Below, piece by piece: positions 7,636 to 16,424 of a DNA stretch of 64,000 bases (position 1 is the first letter of the stretch; each line of letters begins with the position of its first letter). Source of the DNA: Polyangium sp. 15x6 (GTDB lineage: Bacteria; Myxococcota_A; Polyangia; Polyangiales; Polyangiaceae). The stretch covers positions 186,001 to 250,000 of the forward strand of contig NZ_JASBQE010000001.1 in assembly GCF_029960785.1 (NCBI RefSeq), written 5' to 3'. Under the pieces are notes generated by a model. That model was not told the DNA's origin, searched no databases, and worked only from the letters and a program-made list of their open reading frames with translations. The position numbers and the translations under genes are program-made.

Positions 7636-8892
7636 TCAAGGCGCCTGGTTGATGAGCACCTTCACGTCCCGATCCACCGCGCTCGTCGTGGCCAGGTCGG
7701 GCTTGCCATCCTGATTGAAATCACCCACCACGAGCCCGTGCGGCGCCATGCCCGGCTGGAGCTTCACGGGCGCTTCGAGCGACCCGTCGCCCTTGCCGAG
7801 GAAAAGCGCGATCTCGGAGAAATCCGTATTCGTCACGGCCACGTCGAGCTTGCCGTCGCCGTCGAAATCAGCGAGCCCGAGGCCCGTGGGATTCTTGCCC
7901 GAAACATGATGCGTGGGCGCGGCGAACGTCCCGTCGCCCTTGCCGAGGAGGACACTCACATCGAGGCTCTGGCGATTCGAGACCACGAGGTCCGGCTGAC
8001 CATTGCCGTCGAGGTCCCCCACGGCCACGTCGACCGGCACTTCGCCGGCCGTCACCGCGGCCATGGCCCCGAACGTCCCGTCGCCCTTGCCGAGCATCAC
8101 GCCGATCTCCACCTGATTCGCAATCGCGAGGTCGAGCGCGCCATCCCCATTGAAATCCGCCGCGGCCGCGGCGAGCGTCGTGCCCGTCCCGTATTCGACC
8201 GCATCTGCGAACGTCCCATCGCCCTTGTTCAGGAGGACGCGTATCCCGGTGCCCGCCTGGTTCGGCACGGCGAGGTCCATGTCCCCATCCGCATCGAAGT
8301 CCCGCGCGAGCGGGCGTTGCGGGCCGCCGGGCACCGAATGAAGCGGCGCTTGCTCCCAGGGCTCGAAGGTCCCGTCGCCGAGGCTCCGCATCACCATCAC
8401 GTGCCCCATGCCATCGAGCCGCGCCGCCGCCACGTCGGCCTTCTCGTCGCCATCGAAATCCGCGAGCGTGAATGCATTGAGCTGAAACATCCCCGCGCCG
8501 CTCACCACGCGTGGCGTGAACGTCCCATCCCCCGCGCCGCGCAGCGCGCTCACCGTGAAACCGAGCGACATGAGGCCCATGCCGTCCAGCGTGACCAGAT
8601 CCAGGTGGCCGTCGTCATCCACGTCGCCCCCGGCAATGGCCGAGGGCATATGATCCCCCTCGGTCGTCAAATACGACGCGGGAGGGGCAAACAAGCCTGG
8701 CGCGCCCCCTGCGCCCCCTGTGCCGCCCCCACCGCCGCTGCCCCCTGCGCCGCCCGCGCCGCCGTTGCCCCCTGCGCCGCCGCTGCCGTCCGTACCGCCG
8801 GTCCCGGTGGGCGTGTTCGAACCGCCGTCCGCGCAGCCCATCACCAGGGCCGCCGCCATGAATACAATCGGGGTCCAAGCCAATCGAAGCAC
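7636..8892 (-). CDS. FG-GAP/VCBS repeat lipoprotein
   Basis: The 418-residue product is a lipoprotein: the GTG at 8892 is preceded by GGAGGAGG and encodes a signal sequence ending VMGCADGG. A long Gly/Ala linker leads into about seven FG-GAP/VCBS-type repeats, each with a calcium-loop-like motif such as DFDGDEKAD, DFNGDGALD and DLDGNGQPD. These repeats usually fold as an integrin-like beta-propeller that binds calcium and mediates contacts outside the cell. It leads a two-gene operon with the propeller-like lipoprotein downstream. The longer frame upstream of 8892 lacks signal-peptide features. Confidence 0.88.
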   Translation of the reverse strand: MLRLAWTPIVFMAAALVMGCADGGSNTPTGTGGTDGSGGAGGNGGAGGAGGSGGGGGTGGAGGAPGLFAPPASYLTTEGDHMPSAIAGGDVDDDGHLDLVTLDGMGLMSLGFTVSALRGAGDGTFTPRVVSGAGMFQLNAFTLADFDGDEKADVAAARLDGMGHVMVMRSLGDGTFEPWEQAPLHSVPGGPQRPLARDFDADGDMDLAVPNQAGTGIRVLLNKGDGTFADAVEYGTGTTLAAAAADFNGDGALDLAIANQVEIGVMLGKGDGTFGAMAAVTAGEVPVDVAVGDLDGNGQPDLVVSNRQSLDVSVLLGKGDGTFAAPTHHVSGKNPTGLGLADFDGDGKLDVAVTNTDFSEIALFLGKGDGSLEAPVKLQPGMAPHGLVVGDFNQDGKPDLATTSAVDRDVKVLINQAP

Positions 8893-9170
8893 GTGTCCTC
8901 CTCCGCCCGGCGACGACGAAGAAGGAAGGTCGCCCGCGTGTCGCCGCGCAGGCCGCCGCCGAGCGAGCACGGATTCTACAACATTCCCGCCGCATGGACA
9001 TCCGTTGGGCACGAACTCGGTTGTGTGAACGTCCATACGAACGTGTCCGCGGCGCGCCCAGGTCGAACGTCATTCCTTTCATAATTTCGATGTGCTCACG
9101 ATTTCGACGAAGCGAACATGCCCGGCGGCTGATTCCGTGTCATGTCGAGCCCGTAATCAGGGAGGACACG

Positions 9171-11348
9171 ATGGCGCAGAGCAAGACCGCTCCGATCGAC
9201 GAGCAAGCCAAAATTCGCGACCTGGAACCGGAACGGAAGGATTCGACCGGTACGTACCTGACGACCGACCAGGGGATCCGCGTCGACGACACCGACAATT
9301 CGCTCAAGGTCTCCGCCCGCGGGCCCACGCTCCTCGAGGACTTCCATTTCCGCGAGAAGATCACGCGATTCGATCACGAGCGAATCCCCGAGCGCGTGGT
9401 CCACGCCCGCGGCTCGGGCGCGCACGGATATTTTCAGGTCTACGCGTCCCTGAAAGACCTCACCCGCGCGCGCTTCCTCCAGGACCCTGCCGTGAAGACG
9501 CCGGTCTTCGTGCGTTTCTCCACGGTCGTCGGCTCGCGCGGCTCCGCGGATACGGTCCGCGACGTGCGCGGATTCGCGGTCAAGTTCTACACCGAAGAGG
9601 GTAATTTCGACCTGGTCGGCAACAACATCCCGGTCTTCTTCATCCAGGATGGAATCAAGTTCCCGGACGTGGTCCATGCCGTCAAACCCGAGCCGGATCG
9701 CGAGATCCCTCAGGCCGCGTCCGCGCACGACACGTTCTGGGATTTCGCTTCGCTCGTCCCCGAGACCACGCACATGCTGATGTGGATCCTCTCGGACCGC
9801 GCCATTCCGCGCAGCTTCCGCATGATGGAGGGCTTCGGCGTCCACACGTTCCGGCTCGTCAACGAGGAAGGCAAGTCGCGCTTCGTCAAATTCCACTGGA
9901 AGCCGCTCCTCGGCGTGCATTCGCTCGTCTGGGACGAGGCCCAGAAGATCGCCGGCAAAGAACCGGACTTCCACCGGCGTGACCTCTGGGAGGCCATCGA
10001 GAAGGGCGCCTATGCCGAGTACGAGCTCTGCCTGCAGGTCATCGAGGAGGACGAGGCAGACAGCTTCGATTTCGATCTGCTCGATCCGACGAAGATCGTC
10101 CCCGAGGAGCTCGTGCCCGTGCGGCGCGTGGGCAAGCTCGTCTTGAACAGGAACCCCGACAACTTCTTCGCCGAGACGGAGCAGGTCGCGTTTTGCGTGC
10201 AGAACGTCGTGCCCGGCATCGATTTCACGGACGATCCGCTCATGCACGCGCGTCTCTTCTCCTACCTCGACACGCAGCTCACGCGGCTCGGCGGACCGAA
10301 TTTCGCGCAGATCCCGATCAACCGGCCCGTCGCGCGCGTCGACAACCACCAGACGGACGGCTTCCATCAGCACCGCATCCCGACGGGGCGCGCGCATTAC
10401 ACGCCGAACTCGCTCGGCGGCGGCTGCCCGATGGTCGCGGGCCCCGGTGCGCGCGCGTTCACGCATTACCCGGAAAAACTCACCGGCGTGAAGCTGCGCG
10501 CGCGGAGCGAGAGCTTCGGGGACCATTTCACCCAGGCGACGTTGTTCTGGAACAGCATGTCGACGCCCGAGAAGGAGCACCTCGTGAAGGCGGCGGTCTT
10601 CGAGCTCGGAAAATGCGAGAGCAAGGACATCCGAAAGCGGATGGTCGAGCGATTCACGCGCGTCGACGCCGGCTTCGGACAGGCCGTCGCCGCGGGGCTC
10701 GGGCTCGCGGCGCATGCGGGCGTGGGCGCGACCGTGAAGAAGGCCGCGCAGGCGGTGGCGCAGAAGCTCACGACGAAGCGCACGGTGGACGCGTCGCCCG
10801 CGCTCAGCATGGAGAACACCGTGAAGAATTCGATTCGCACGCGCCGGATCGCCATCCTCGCGGAGAAGGGGGTGAGCCTCGCGGAGCTCTCGGCGGTGCG
10901 CAATGCGCTCGTCGCCGAGGGCGCCGAGGTGCACGTCATCTCGTCGCGGCTCGGCACGATCGAGGCCGCGGAGGGCGGCGACGTCGAGGTGGATCAGGCG
11001 AGCATCCACGTCGGATCCATTCTGTACGACGCGGTCTTCGTGCCCGGGGGAGCGGCGAGCGTCGAGGCCATGAAGAAGCTCGGGGACCCGATCCATTTCG
11101 TCAACGAGGCGTTCCGGCACAACAAACCCATCGGCGCGACGAGCGAGGGCGTCGAGCTGCTCCTCGCCTCGAACATCAAGGGCGTGACCCTGGCGAGCGC
11201 GCAGGCGTCGGGACAAACCTTCCAGGCCGAGGGTGTGGTGACCGTGCGCGGCGCGAGCGACCTCACGGCCTTCCTCCAGGACTTCGTGAAGGCCATCGCG
11301 CAGCACAGGCACTGGAACCGCGCCGAGAAGGAGGCCGTGCCGGCCTGA
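9171..11348 (+). CDS. katE: Large-subunit (clade II) monofunctional catalase, HPII type
   Basis: The 725-residue product has the full heme catalase core: distal His78 in [12 protein letters not shown], Asn151 in VGNNIPVF, and the proximal heme Tyr365 in [14 protein letters not shown]. From about residue 557 a second domain follows ([23 protein letters not shown]) of the DJ-1/PfpI flavodoxin-like type. That domain marks the large-subunit HPII class and is usually not active. It detoxifies hydrogen peroxide in the cytoplasm. The ATG at 9171 has GGGAGGACACG upstream; the frame remains open earlier but without a ribosome site. The gene stands alone between a divergent lipoprotein operon (278-base gap) and a small lipoprotein gene. 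Confidence 0.96.
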   Translation: MAQSKTAPIDEQAKIRDLEPERKDSTGTYLTTDQGIRVDDTDNSLKVSARGPTLLEDFHFREKITRFDHERIPERVVHARGSGAHGYFQVYASLKDLTRARFLQDPAVKTPVFVRFSTVVGSRGSADTVRDVRGFAVKFYTEEGNFDLVGNNIPVFFIQDGIKFPDVVHAVKPEPDREIPQAASAHDTFWDFASLVPETTHMLMWILSDRAIPRSFRMMEGFGVHTFRLVNEEGKSRFVKFHWKPLLGVHSLVWDEAQKIAGKEPDFHRRDLWEAIEKGAYAEYELCLQVIEEDEADSFDFDLLDPTKIVPEELVPVRRVGKLVLNRNPDNFFAETEQVAFCVQNVVPGIDFTDDPLMHARLFSYLDTQLTRLGGPNFAQIPINRPVARVDNHQTDGFHQHRIPTGRAHYTPNSLGGGCPMVAGPGARAFTHYPEKLTGVKLRARSESFGDHFTQATLFWNSMSTPEKEHLVKAAVFELGKCESKDIRKRMVERFTRVDAGFGQAVAAGLGLAAHAGVGATVKKAAQAVAQKLTTKRTVDASPALSMENTVKNSIRTRRIAILAEKGVSLAELSAVRNALVAEGAEVHVISSRLGTIEAAEGGDVEVDQASIHVGSILYDAVFVPGGAASVEAMKKLGDPIHFVNEAFRHNKPIGATSEGVELLLASNIKGVTLASAQASGQTFQAEGVVTVRGASDLTAFLQDFVKAIAQHRHWNRAEKEAVPA

Positions 11349-11469
11349 AGTCCGGGCCGCCGAAACCGCGGCGTTTCGTGCGAACTCGTCCGGTTTTTCG
11401 GTTCTTGGCGCGCGCCTGTGGCAGGATGCCGCCTCCCGGCGCGCGCGCCGACAAAGGACGGAGACGGAG

Positions 11470-11802
11470 ATGAAGAGAGTCGCGGTTGCCATCGTGATGA
11501 TGGGTGGGATGCTGCTCGCCGCCGCTTGCAGCAAAGAGGAGAAGTCCGAGGCCAAGCCGACGGAGGCCTCGGGCGCGGCGGCGCCGGCGGCGGAATCGAT
11601 TGGCGTCCCGGAGTGTGACGCGTACTTCAAGAAGGTCGCCGAATGCATGGGCAAGAAGCCCGAGCTCAAGCCCATGCTCGAGCCGGCGATGAAGCAGAGC
11701 GCCCAGGCCTGGAAGCCGCTCGCGGCGAACCCGGCCACGCGCGACGGGCTCATCAAGGGCTGCAACGCAGCCGTCGAGCAGCTCCAGAAGCAGTGTAACT
11801 GA
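11470..11802 (+). CDS. Small cysteine-paired lipoprotein
   Basis: The 110-residue product has a signal peptide with lipobox LAAAC (Cys20). After a short Ala/Glu-rich linker it carries four cysteines in two spaced pairs, Cys49/Cys59 (ECDAYFKKVAEC) and Cys98/Cys109 (GCNAAVEQLQKQC). This spacing suggests two helices held by disulfides, a pattern common in small myxobacterial lipoproteins. Role unknown. GGAG precedes the ATG. It is followed by a strong hairpin and a convergent TetR gene. Confidence 0.8.
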   Translation: MKRVAVAIVMMGGMLLAAACSKEEKSEAKPTEASGAAAPAAESIGVPECDAYFKKVAECMGKKPELKPMLEPAMKQSAQAWKPLAANPATRDGLIKGCNAAVEQLQKQCN

Positions 11803-11815
11803 AGGACGAACCCGG

Positions 11816-11837
11816 GCGCCGGCGTCCGCGCCGGCGC
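11816..11837. terminator. Hairpin between convergent genes
   Basis: A perfect 9-base stem (GCGCCGGCG pairing with CGCCGGCGC) around a 4-base loop TCCG sits 14 bases after the small lipoprotein gene and 20 bases after the end of the convergent TetR gene. No T-tract follows on either strand, so it may act as a bidirectional barrier or RNA-stabilising structure rather than a classic terminator. Confidence 0.55.
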
Positions 11838-11856
11838 TCGGCTCACGCGGCCTGAT

Positions 11857-12453
11857 TCAGCATTCGCCTGCCGCCGTGGGGCGAAAGCGCGAGAGATGTT
11901 TGTCGAGGACATCCATGGCTGCGCGTGTCGACAGGTGGCCGATGAGGACGTGGGTGGTCAACCCGTCCGCGAGGGCGAGCAGGGCGCGAGCCTCGATCCT
12001 GGGGTTCATGCCCTCGATACCCAGTTCGCCGAGGAGGCGCTCGAGCAGTCCGTGGAGATCGGCATAACTCTCCCGGATGACCTCGGCCAATCGTGGCGTG
12101 ACCGCGGCTTGTGACACGAACACGAGCCAGACGCCCGCCTCGGCTCGGTGCTTTGCGTCGAGGAGCGCCACCTCGGTCACGAGCTGGATCAGCCTCGCCC
12201 GAGGCGTTCGCGCGCGCGATGAGGCGAGCCTCTCTTTGGCACGGGCCGTCACCCGTTCACCCACGTACTGCAGGGCGAAGACGAGCATCTCGTCCCGCGT
12301 GGGAAAACATCGCTGCACCGCGCCCATCGAGACCCCCGCCCGCTCCGCGACGTCGCGCAAGGTGACGCCCTCCAGGCCGCGCTCGTGAGCGAGCGCGCAG
12401 ACCGCGTCGGCGAGCATTCGCCGCCGGCTCTCGTGATCGACTTGCTTCGGCAT
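11857..12453 (-). CDS. TetR family regulator divergent from an amidase
   Basis: The 198-residue product begins MPKQVDHESRRRMLADAVCA and has a TetR DNA-binding domain (GVTLRDVAERAGVSMGAVQR) with a helical effector domain of usual length. An ATG at 12453 fits the family N-terminus; the longer upstream frame is antisense to the amidase. Between the two genes are two copies of a 21-base element, one filling the spacer of a possible promoter for this gene, which points to autoregulation and control of the amidase. The ligand is unknown and may be the amide substrate or its product. Confidence 0.88.
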   Translation of the reverse strand: MPKQVDHESRRRMLADAVCALAHERGLEGVTLRDVAERAGVSMGAVQRCFPTRDEMLVFALQYVGERVTARAKERLASSRARTPRARLIQLVTEVALLDAKHRAEAGVWLVFVSQAAVTPRLAEVIRESYADLHGLLERLLGELGIEGMNPRIEARALLALADGLTTHVLIGHLSTRAAMDVLDKHLSRFRPTAAGEC

Positions 12454-12481
12454 GGCCGCTGGTTCTCTCCCGAAATTTTTC

Positions 12482-12537
12482 CGATGCATGCGCATCGGAT
12501 CCGCGCTAAGCATACGATGCAAGCGCATCGGATCCAA
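12482..12537. promoter_or_regulatory. Duplicated palindromic operator and promoter of the TetR/amidase pair
   Basis: Two near-identical 21-base elements lie at 12482-12502 and 12515-12535, 33 bases apart from start to start, differing at one base. Each holds CGATGC-N4-GCATCG, a 6-4-6 inverted repeat. On the minus strand, TTGGAT (12537-12532) and TATGCT (12514-12509) are 17 bases apart, so the second element fills the promoter spacer and the first lies just downstream of the -10. This geometry fits TetR repression; identity of the binder is inferred from adjacency. Confidence 0.6.
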
Positions 12538-12558
12538 GAACCTATCGGCGAGGACATC

Positions 12559-13968
12559 GTGCAAGGAACGTTCTTCCGCTCGAGCGCGCTCGAGCTTTCG
12601 GCTGCCGTGAGGCGCGGCGAAGTCAGCGCCGCCGAGATCGTGGAGAGTCACCTGCTTCGGATCGCCGAGGTGAACCCGACGATCAATGCCATCACCCAGC
12701 TCCTCGGCGATCGGGCGCGTGAGCAAGCCGCAGAGCTCGACCGGCGGCGCGCGGCAGGCGAAGCATTGGGACCCCTCGCCGGTGTCCCGTTCACGGTGAA
12801 GGACAACATCGCCATCGGAGGCGTGGCGACGACCCACGGCATCGCTCGTTTCCGTGAGCTCGTGGCGGCCGTCGACGCGCCTCCCGTCGCGCGCCTGCGA
12901 GCTGCCGGCGCCATTCCCATTGCGCACACGAACCTGCCGGACCTGACGATCGGCGGCATGCATCCGCGCAGCGAGCTGTTCGGCGAGACGAGAAATCCGT
13001 GGGATCACGCCAGCACGCCGGGAGGAACGAGCGGCGGCGACGGGGCTGCCGTGGCCTCCGGCATGGCGCCGCTCGGGCTCGGGAACGATTCGGGCGGGTC
13101 GATCCGTATTCCGGCGGCTTTCTGCGGGGTGGCCGGCTTGAAGCCGACGTACGGACGATTCCCCACGGATCACCGCATCGGGCCGGACGACCCGACGCTG
13201 GCCTCGCAGCTCATTCCGGTCGACGGGCCCATTGCACGAACCATCCGGGATCTCCGCGCCGTGTACGAGGTCCTGGCGGGCCCCGATTCGCGTGATCCGC
13301 GCGCCGTCCCCGTGCCCCTCACCGGGCCTCCGCTCGCGGCTCTCCCGAGGGTCGCAATGGTGGCAGATCCCGGCGGAAAGGGGGTGCACAGCGACGTTCG
13401 CGCGGCGGTGGAGCGAGCGGCGGCCGCGCTGAAGGATGCGGGCTACCCCGTCGTCGAAGTGCAAGACGTGCCGCGGCTCGAGGACGCGCTCTCGGCCTAT
13501 GGGCAGATGATCATGACGGAGTTCAGCCTGATCTGGCCGCGGTTGAAGACGATCCTTCCGGCGAGCAGCCTCCCCTACATCGAAATGTCCATGGAGAGGT
13601 CGAAGCCCGTCGATCTCGCCGGATACCTGCGACTCACCAGCGTGCGGCTCGGTATCCAGCGAGATTGGGCGCGGTTTTTCCTGGAATATCCCCTCGTGCT
13701 CGGACCGGTGTTCACCGAGCCGCCCGTCGCGCCCGGCCTCGAATCCAGCGGGCCGGAAGGACATGCGCGCGTGACGTCCGGCATGCGGCTCTGCACGGCC
13801 ACGAGCTTCGTCGGGGTGCCTGCGGTCGCGGTCTCGGCGGGGCTCTTCGGTGGCATGCCCCAGGGCGTGCAGATCATCGGCGCGATGTATCGAGAGGACC
13901 TCTGTCTGGACGCGGCGCAGGCCATCGAGGAGCGGATCGGCCGACTCACCCCCATCGACCCTCGTTGA
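12559..13968 (+). CDS. Amidase signature family enzyme
   Basis: The product, about 469 residues, has the amidase signature Ser-cisSer-Lys machinery: Lys in PFTVKDNIAIGG, the cis-Ser region GGTSGGDGAAVASG, and the nucleophile region GNDSGGSIRIPAAFCG followed by GLKPTYGRFP. The wording is close to the fatty-acid amide hydrolase branch (xDSGGSIRxPxAFCG), so an amide or acyl-amide substrate is plausible but not proven. A GTG at 12559 with GAGG before it is chosen; an ATG at 12517 would lie inside the operator. It is divergent from a TetR gene that probably controls it and convergent with a methionine aminopeptidase gene. Confidence 0.9.
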   Translation: MQGTFFRSSALELSAAVRRGEVSAAEIVESHLLRIAEVNPTINAITQLLGDRAREQAAELDRRRAAGEALGPLAGVPFTVKDNIAIGGVATTHGIARFRELVAAVDAPPVARLRAAGAIPIAHTNLPDLTIGGMHPRSELFGETRNPWDHASTPGGTSGGDGAAVASGMAPLGLGNDSGGSIRIPAAFCGVAGLKPTYGRFPTDHRIGPDDPTLASQLIPVDGPIARTIRDLRAVYEVLAGPDSRDPRAVPVPLTGPPLAALPRVAMVADPGGKGVHSDVRAAVERAAAALKDAGYPVVEVQDVPRLEDALSAYGQMIMTEFSLIWPRLKTILPASSLPYIEMSMERSKPVDLAGYLRLTSVRLGIQRDWARFFLEYPLVLGPVFTEPPVAPGLESSGPEGHARVTSGMRLCTATSFVGVPAVAVSAGLFGGMPQGVQIIGAMYREDLCLDAAQAIEERIGRLTPIDPR

Positions 13969-13980
13969 GCCCCGAGGACA

Positions 13981-14763
13981 TCAAAGCGCGACGGCCATGG
14001 CCATCTCCGGCTCGCGCGTGAGGATCTCGCAGCCCTTCCGGGTCACCACCACCGTGTGCTCGAATTGCGCCGAGAGCGAGCCGTCCGCGGTGACCACGGT
14101 CCATTCGTCCTCGAGCAGCCGCACCTCCGCGCCCCCGAGGTTCACCATCGGCTCGATCGTGAAGACCATTCCCGCGCGCAGCCTGATCCCCGAGCCGCGC
14201 CGGCCGACGTGGCTCACGTGCGGCGCGGCGTGCATGGAGCGGCCGATCCCGTGCCCACCGTATTCGCGCACCACGGAGCATCCTTCTTTGCGCGCGAGCT
14301 CGTCGATTGCCGCGCCGATGTCGCCGAGCCGCGCGCCGTCGCGGACCTCTGCGATTCCCGCGTCGCGGCAGCGGCGCGCGACGTCGACGACGTGCCTCGC
14401 CTCCGGCGACGGGCGGCCAATGAAAAACGTCGCCGACGTGTCGCCGTGATATCCGCCGAGCTCCGTGGTCACGTCGACATTGACGATGTCCCCGTCGGCG
14501 AGGACCTCGCGGGCGGTGGGGATGCCGTGGCAAACCACGTTGTTGCGGCTCACGCATACCGAGGCGGGAAATCCGTGGTAGCCGAGCTGGCTCGGGCGTC
14601 CGCCGCGGCGCGCGGTGTCTTCGCGCACCCACTGATCGATCTGGTCGGCGCGCACGCCGGGGGCGAGGCGCGCGGCCACGGTCGCGAGGGTCGCGGCGGC
14701 CGCGCGGCCCGCGAGGCGCAGGGCTTCGACCGAACGGGGCGTATGAATCTCGATGGACGGCAT
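13981..14763 (-). CDS. map: Type I methionine aminopeptidase
   Basis: The 260-residue enzyme removes initiator Met from new proteins. All five metal ligands are in place: Asp97 (VNVDVT), Asp108 (HGDTSATF), His171 ([10 protein letters not shown]), Glu204 (FTIEPM) and Glu235 (QFEHTVVV), plus conserved His79 in CHGIP. There is no N-terminal SH3-binding or zinc extension, so it is the short bacterial form. It sits apart from rpsM/secY-type genes, suggesting an additional copy. It is convergent with the amidase gene, only 12 bases separating the stops. Confidence 0.95.
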   Translation of the reverse strand: MPSIEIHTPRSVEALRLAGRAAAATLATVAARLAPGVRADQIDQWVREDTARRGGRPSQLGYHGFPASVCVSRNNVVCHGIPTAREVLADGDIVNVDVTTELGGYHGDTSATFFIGRPSPEARHVVDVARRCRDAGIAEVRDGARLGDIGAAIDELARKEGCSVVREYGGHGIGRSMHAAPHVSHVGRRGSGIRLRAGMVFTIEPMVNLGGAEVRLLEDEWTVVTADGSLSAQFEHTVVVTRKGCEILTREPEMAMAVAL

Positions 14764-14869
14764 GATGCGGGCGAGGATGCCGGCGTCCGCGGACGAGATC
14801 CAATACCGTTTGGATATGGCTCACGCGGGGCGCTTGGATCCCGGCGCGAGTCGTGGTAGCGATCTTTGC

Positions 14870-15169
14870 ATGAGCCTGGCGCAGCTCAAGTACTTCGTGG
14901 CGGTGGCCGAGGAAGGGAACGTGACCCGCGCGGCGACGCGCCTCCGGATTGCGCAGCCGCCCTTGACCCGGCAGATCCGCAGCCTGGAGGACGAGCTCGG
15001 CGTCCCGCTCTTCGAGCGGACCGCGCGCGGCGTGCGCCTCTTGCCGTCGGGAGAGACGATGCTCGCGCACGCGCGCGCGATTCTGGCGCAGGTCGACGCG
15101 GCCGTGACGGCCGTGCAGGCGGGCGCTCCGGTGCAGAGCGGAGCGCCCGTCGTGGATCAGCCGCGCTGA
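14870..15169 (+). CDS. LysR-type DNA-binding domain protein lacking effector domain
   Basis: The 99-residue product matches only the N-terminal part of LysR regulators: [20 protein letters not shown], the winged helix-turn-helix [18 protein letters not shown], and the linker helix ending about residue 80. The roughly 200-residue co-inducer-binding domain is absent; the frame ends in [17 protein letters not shown] and stops cleanly. Downstream there is a convergent GST gene, leaving no room for the missing part. It may be a real stand-alone DNA-binding protein, able to dimerise through the linker helix, or a decayed regulator. Divergent from map by about 106 bases. Confidence 0.75.
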   Translation: MSLAQLKYFVAVAEEGNVTRAATRLRIAQPPLTRQIRSLEDELGVPLFERTARGVRLLPSGETMLAHARAILAQVDAAVTAVQAGAPVQSGAPVVDQPR

Positions 15170-15172
15170 CGT

Positions 15173-15796
15173 TCAGCCGGTCGAGATCCGCTTGAACGCC
15201 GGCCGCTCCTTACAGCGGTCCGTCCACGCCTGGATGTTGGGCCAGCGCGCGAGCGAGGGCACGATCACCATCTGGTACCACCAGAGATCGGCCGCGAGGA
15301 GCGCGTCCGCGAGCGTGAACGTGTCCCCGGTCAGGTAGGGTTTGTCCTTGAGCTCCGCGTCGAGCAGGTCGAGCAGCCCTTCGAACTCCTTGCGCGCGCC
15401 CTCGCCCTGCGCCGCGTTCTTCAGCTCGGCCGGGACCTCCGGGGACGTATTGTACATGACGCGCGTCCCGGCATTGAGGAGCGAGGCGGCGGCCCATACC
15501 GTCCACGACATAGCGCGCCCGTGCGCGTGCGTGCCGGCCTTTGGCCAGAGGCCTTTTGCGACGCCGTATTTTTCTCCGAGGTAGATGTTGATGGCCGCGG
15601 ACTCGAAATACGGCACTCCGTCGTCGACGAGCGTCGGAACTTTGCCGTTCGGGTTCAGCTTCAGGAAATCGGGCTTCTTCTGATCACCCGCCTTCAGATC
15701 CATCCGCACCCCGTCGTACGGGATGCCGAGTTCTTCCAGCGCCCAATGCGTGCGAACCGCGCTGGAGAACGGCGAGAAATAAAACGTGATGGCCAT
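15173..15796 (-). CDS. Glutathione S-transferase family protein
   Basis: The 207-residue product has a thioredoxin-like N-terminal domain (MAITFYFSPFSSAVRTHWAL, with NPNGKVPTLVDDG and FESAAINIYLGEKYG, the glutathione-binding Glu-Ser) and an all-helical C-terminal domain with TGDTFTLADALLAADLWW. This is a cytoplasmic GST, likely conjugating or reducing electrophiles. The ATG at 15796 has GGGAGGTAACC in front. The gene ends 3 bases from the convergent LysR-domain gene and starts 241 bases from the divergent blaI-like gene. Confidence 0.93.
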   Translation of the reverse strand: MAITFYFSPFSSAVRTHWALEELGIPYDGVRMDLKAGDQKKPDFLKLNPNGKVPTLVDDGVPYFESAAINIYLGEKYGVAKGLWPKAGTHAHGRAMSWTVWAAASLLNAGTRVMYNTSPEVPAELKNAAQGEGARKEFEGLLDLLDAELKDKPYLTGDTFTLADALLAADLWWYQMVIVPSLARWPNIQAWTDRCKERPAFKRISTG

Positions 15797-16000
15797 GTGA
15801 TGGTTACCTCCCTGGGCATCGCTGTTTGGCATGACCGGACGGCGGGCACAAGAGGGTAGCAGCCTTGACGCCCGCATATTGTTATCCGTGTACCGGGACC
15901 TTTCCCCGGCACGAGAACGGGAGCCTCCACTGCGGCTGCACGTGGCGCGGGGAGACCGTGGCCTGAACCTGGACGTCCCGGAAAAAACGCCCCCGCGCGC

Positions 16001-16030
16001 TTGACATCTACGAAGAACTTCGTACATCAT
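16001..16030 (+). promoter_or_regulatory. Promoter and palindromic operator of the BlaI-like repressor gene
   Basis: TTGACA at 16001-16006 is a perfect -35. A 16-base palindrome TACGAAG-AA-CTTCGTA fills 16009-16024, in the spacer before a weak -10 (TACATC at 16023 or CATCAT at 16025). BlaI/MecI repressors bind such dyads (their own consensus has TACA/TGTA ends), so autorepression is likely. The -10 is 7-10 bases from the ATG and no Shine-Dalgarno is visible, so the transcript may have a very short leader. Confidence 0.65.
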
Positions 16031-16037
16031 CCGGACC

Positions 16038-16424
16038 ATGGTGAACAGGTCGCTCCCCACGGACGCGGAGCTCGCGATCCTGCGCGTCCTCTGGCGCCGC
16101 GGCCCCTCGACGGTGCGTGAGGTCCACGAGGATCTGAAGCCCGTTCAGGGCACGGGATACACGACGGTGCTCAAGCTCATGCAGATCATGGCCCAGAAAG
16201 GGCTCGTCGAGCGCGACGAGGCGGGCAAGAGCCACGTGTATCGAGCGACGATCCCCGAGGAACAGGCTCAAAAAGGGCTCGTGCACGACCTCGTGGAAAA
16301 GGCGTTCGGCGGCTCGGCGTCGCGGCTCGTCATGCGCGCGCTCTCGGCCGAGCGAGCTTCCCGCGAGGAGCTGGCCGAGATTCGCGCGCTGCTCGACGAC
16401 ATCGAGAAGAAGAGGTCGAAATGA
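16038..16424 (+). CDS. BlaI/MecI/CopY family repressor
   Basis: The 128-residue product is a winged-helix repressor of the BlaI/MecI type: LPTDAELAILRVLWRRGPST, TVREVHEDL and GTGYTTVLKLMQIMAQKGLV, with a helical dimer domain. In the known bla and mec systems this repressor is cut after the partner M56 membrane protease senses beta-lactam. Here the next gene overlaps by four bases (ATGA) and encodes an M56 protein, so the pair is a two-gene sensor-repressor unit. The operator dyad directly upstream supports autoregulation. The inducing signal is probably not simply penicillin, because the partner lacks a penicillin-binding domain. Confidence 0.92.
   Translation: MVNRSLPTDAELAILRVLWRRGPSTVREVHEDLKPVQGTGYTTVLKLMQIMAQKGLVERDEAGKSHVYRATIPEEQAQKGLVHDLVEKAFGGSASRLVMRALSAERASREELAEIRALLDDIEKKRSK

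Noticed and set aside
9096-11912. 938-codon open frame antisense to the catalase gene
   Set aside because: It mirrors the catalase frame, is rich in Arg, His, Glu and Asp with no domain, and long antisense frames are expected in this GC-rich DNA.
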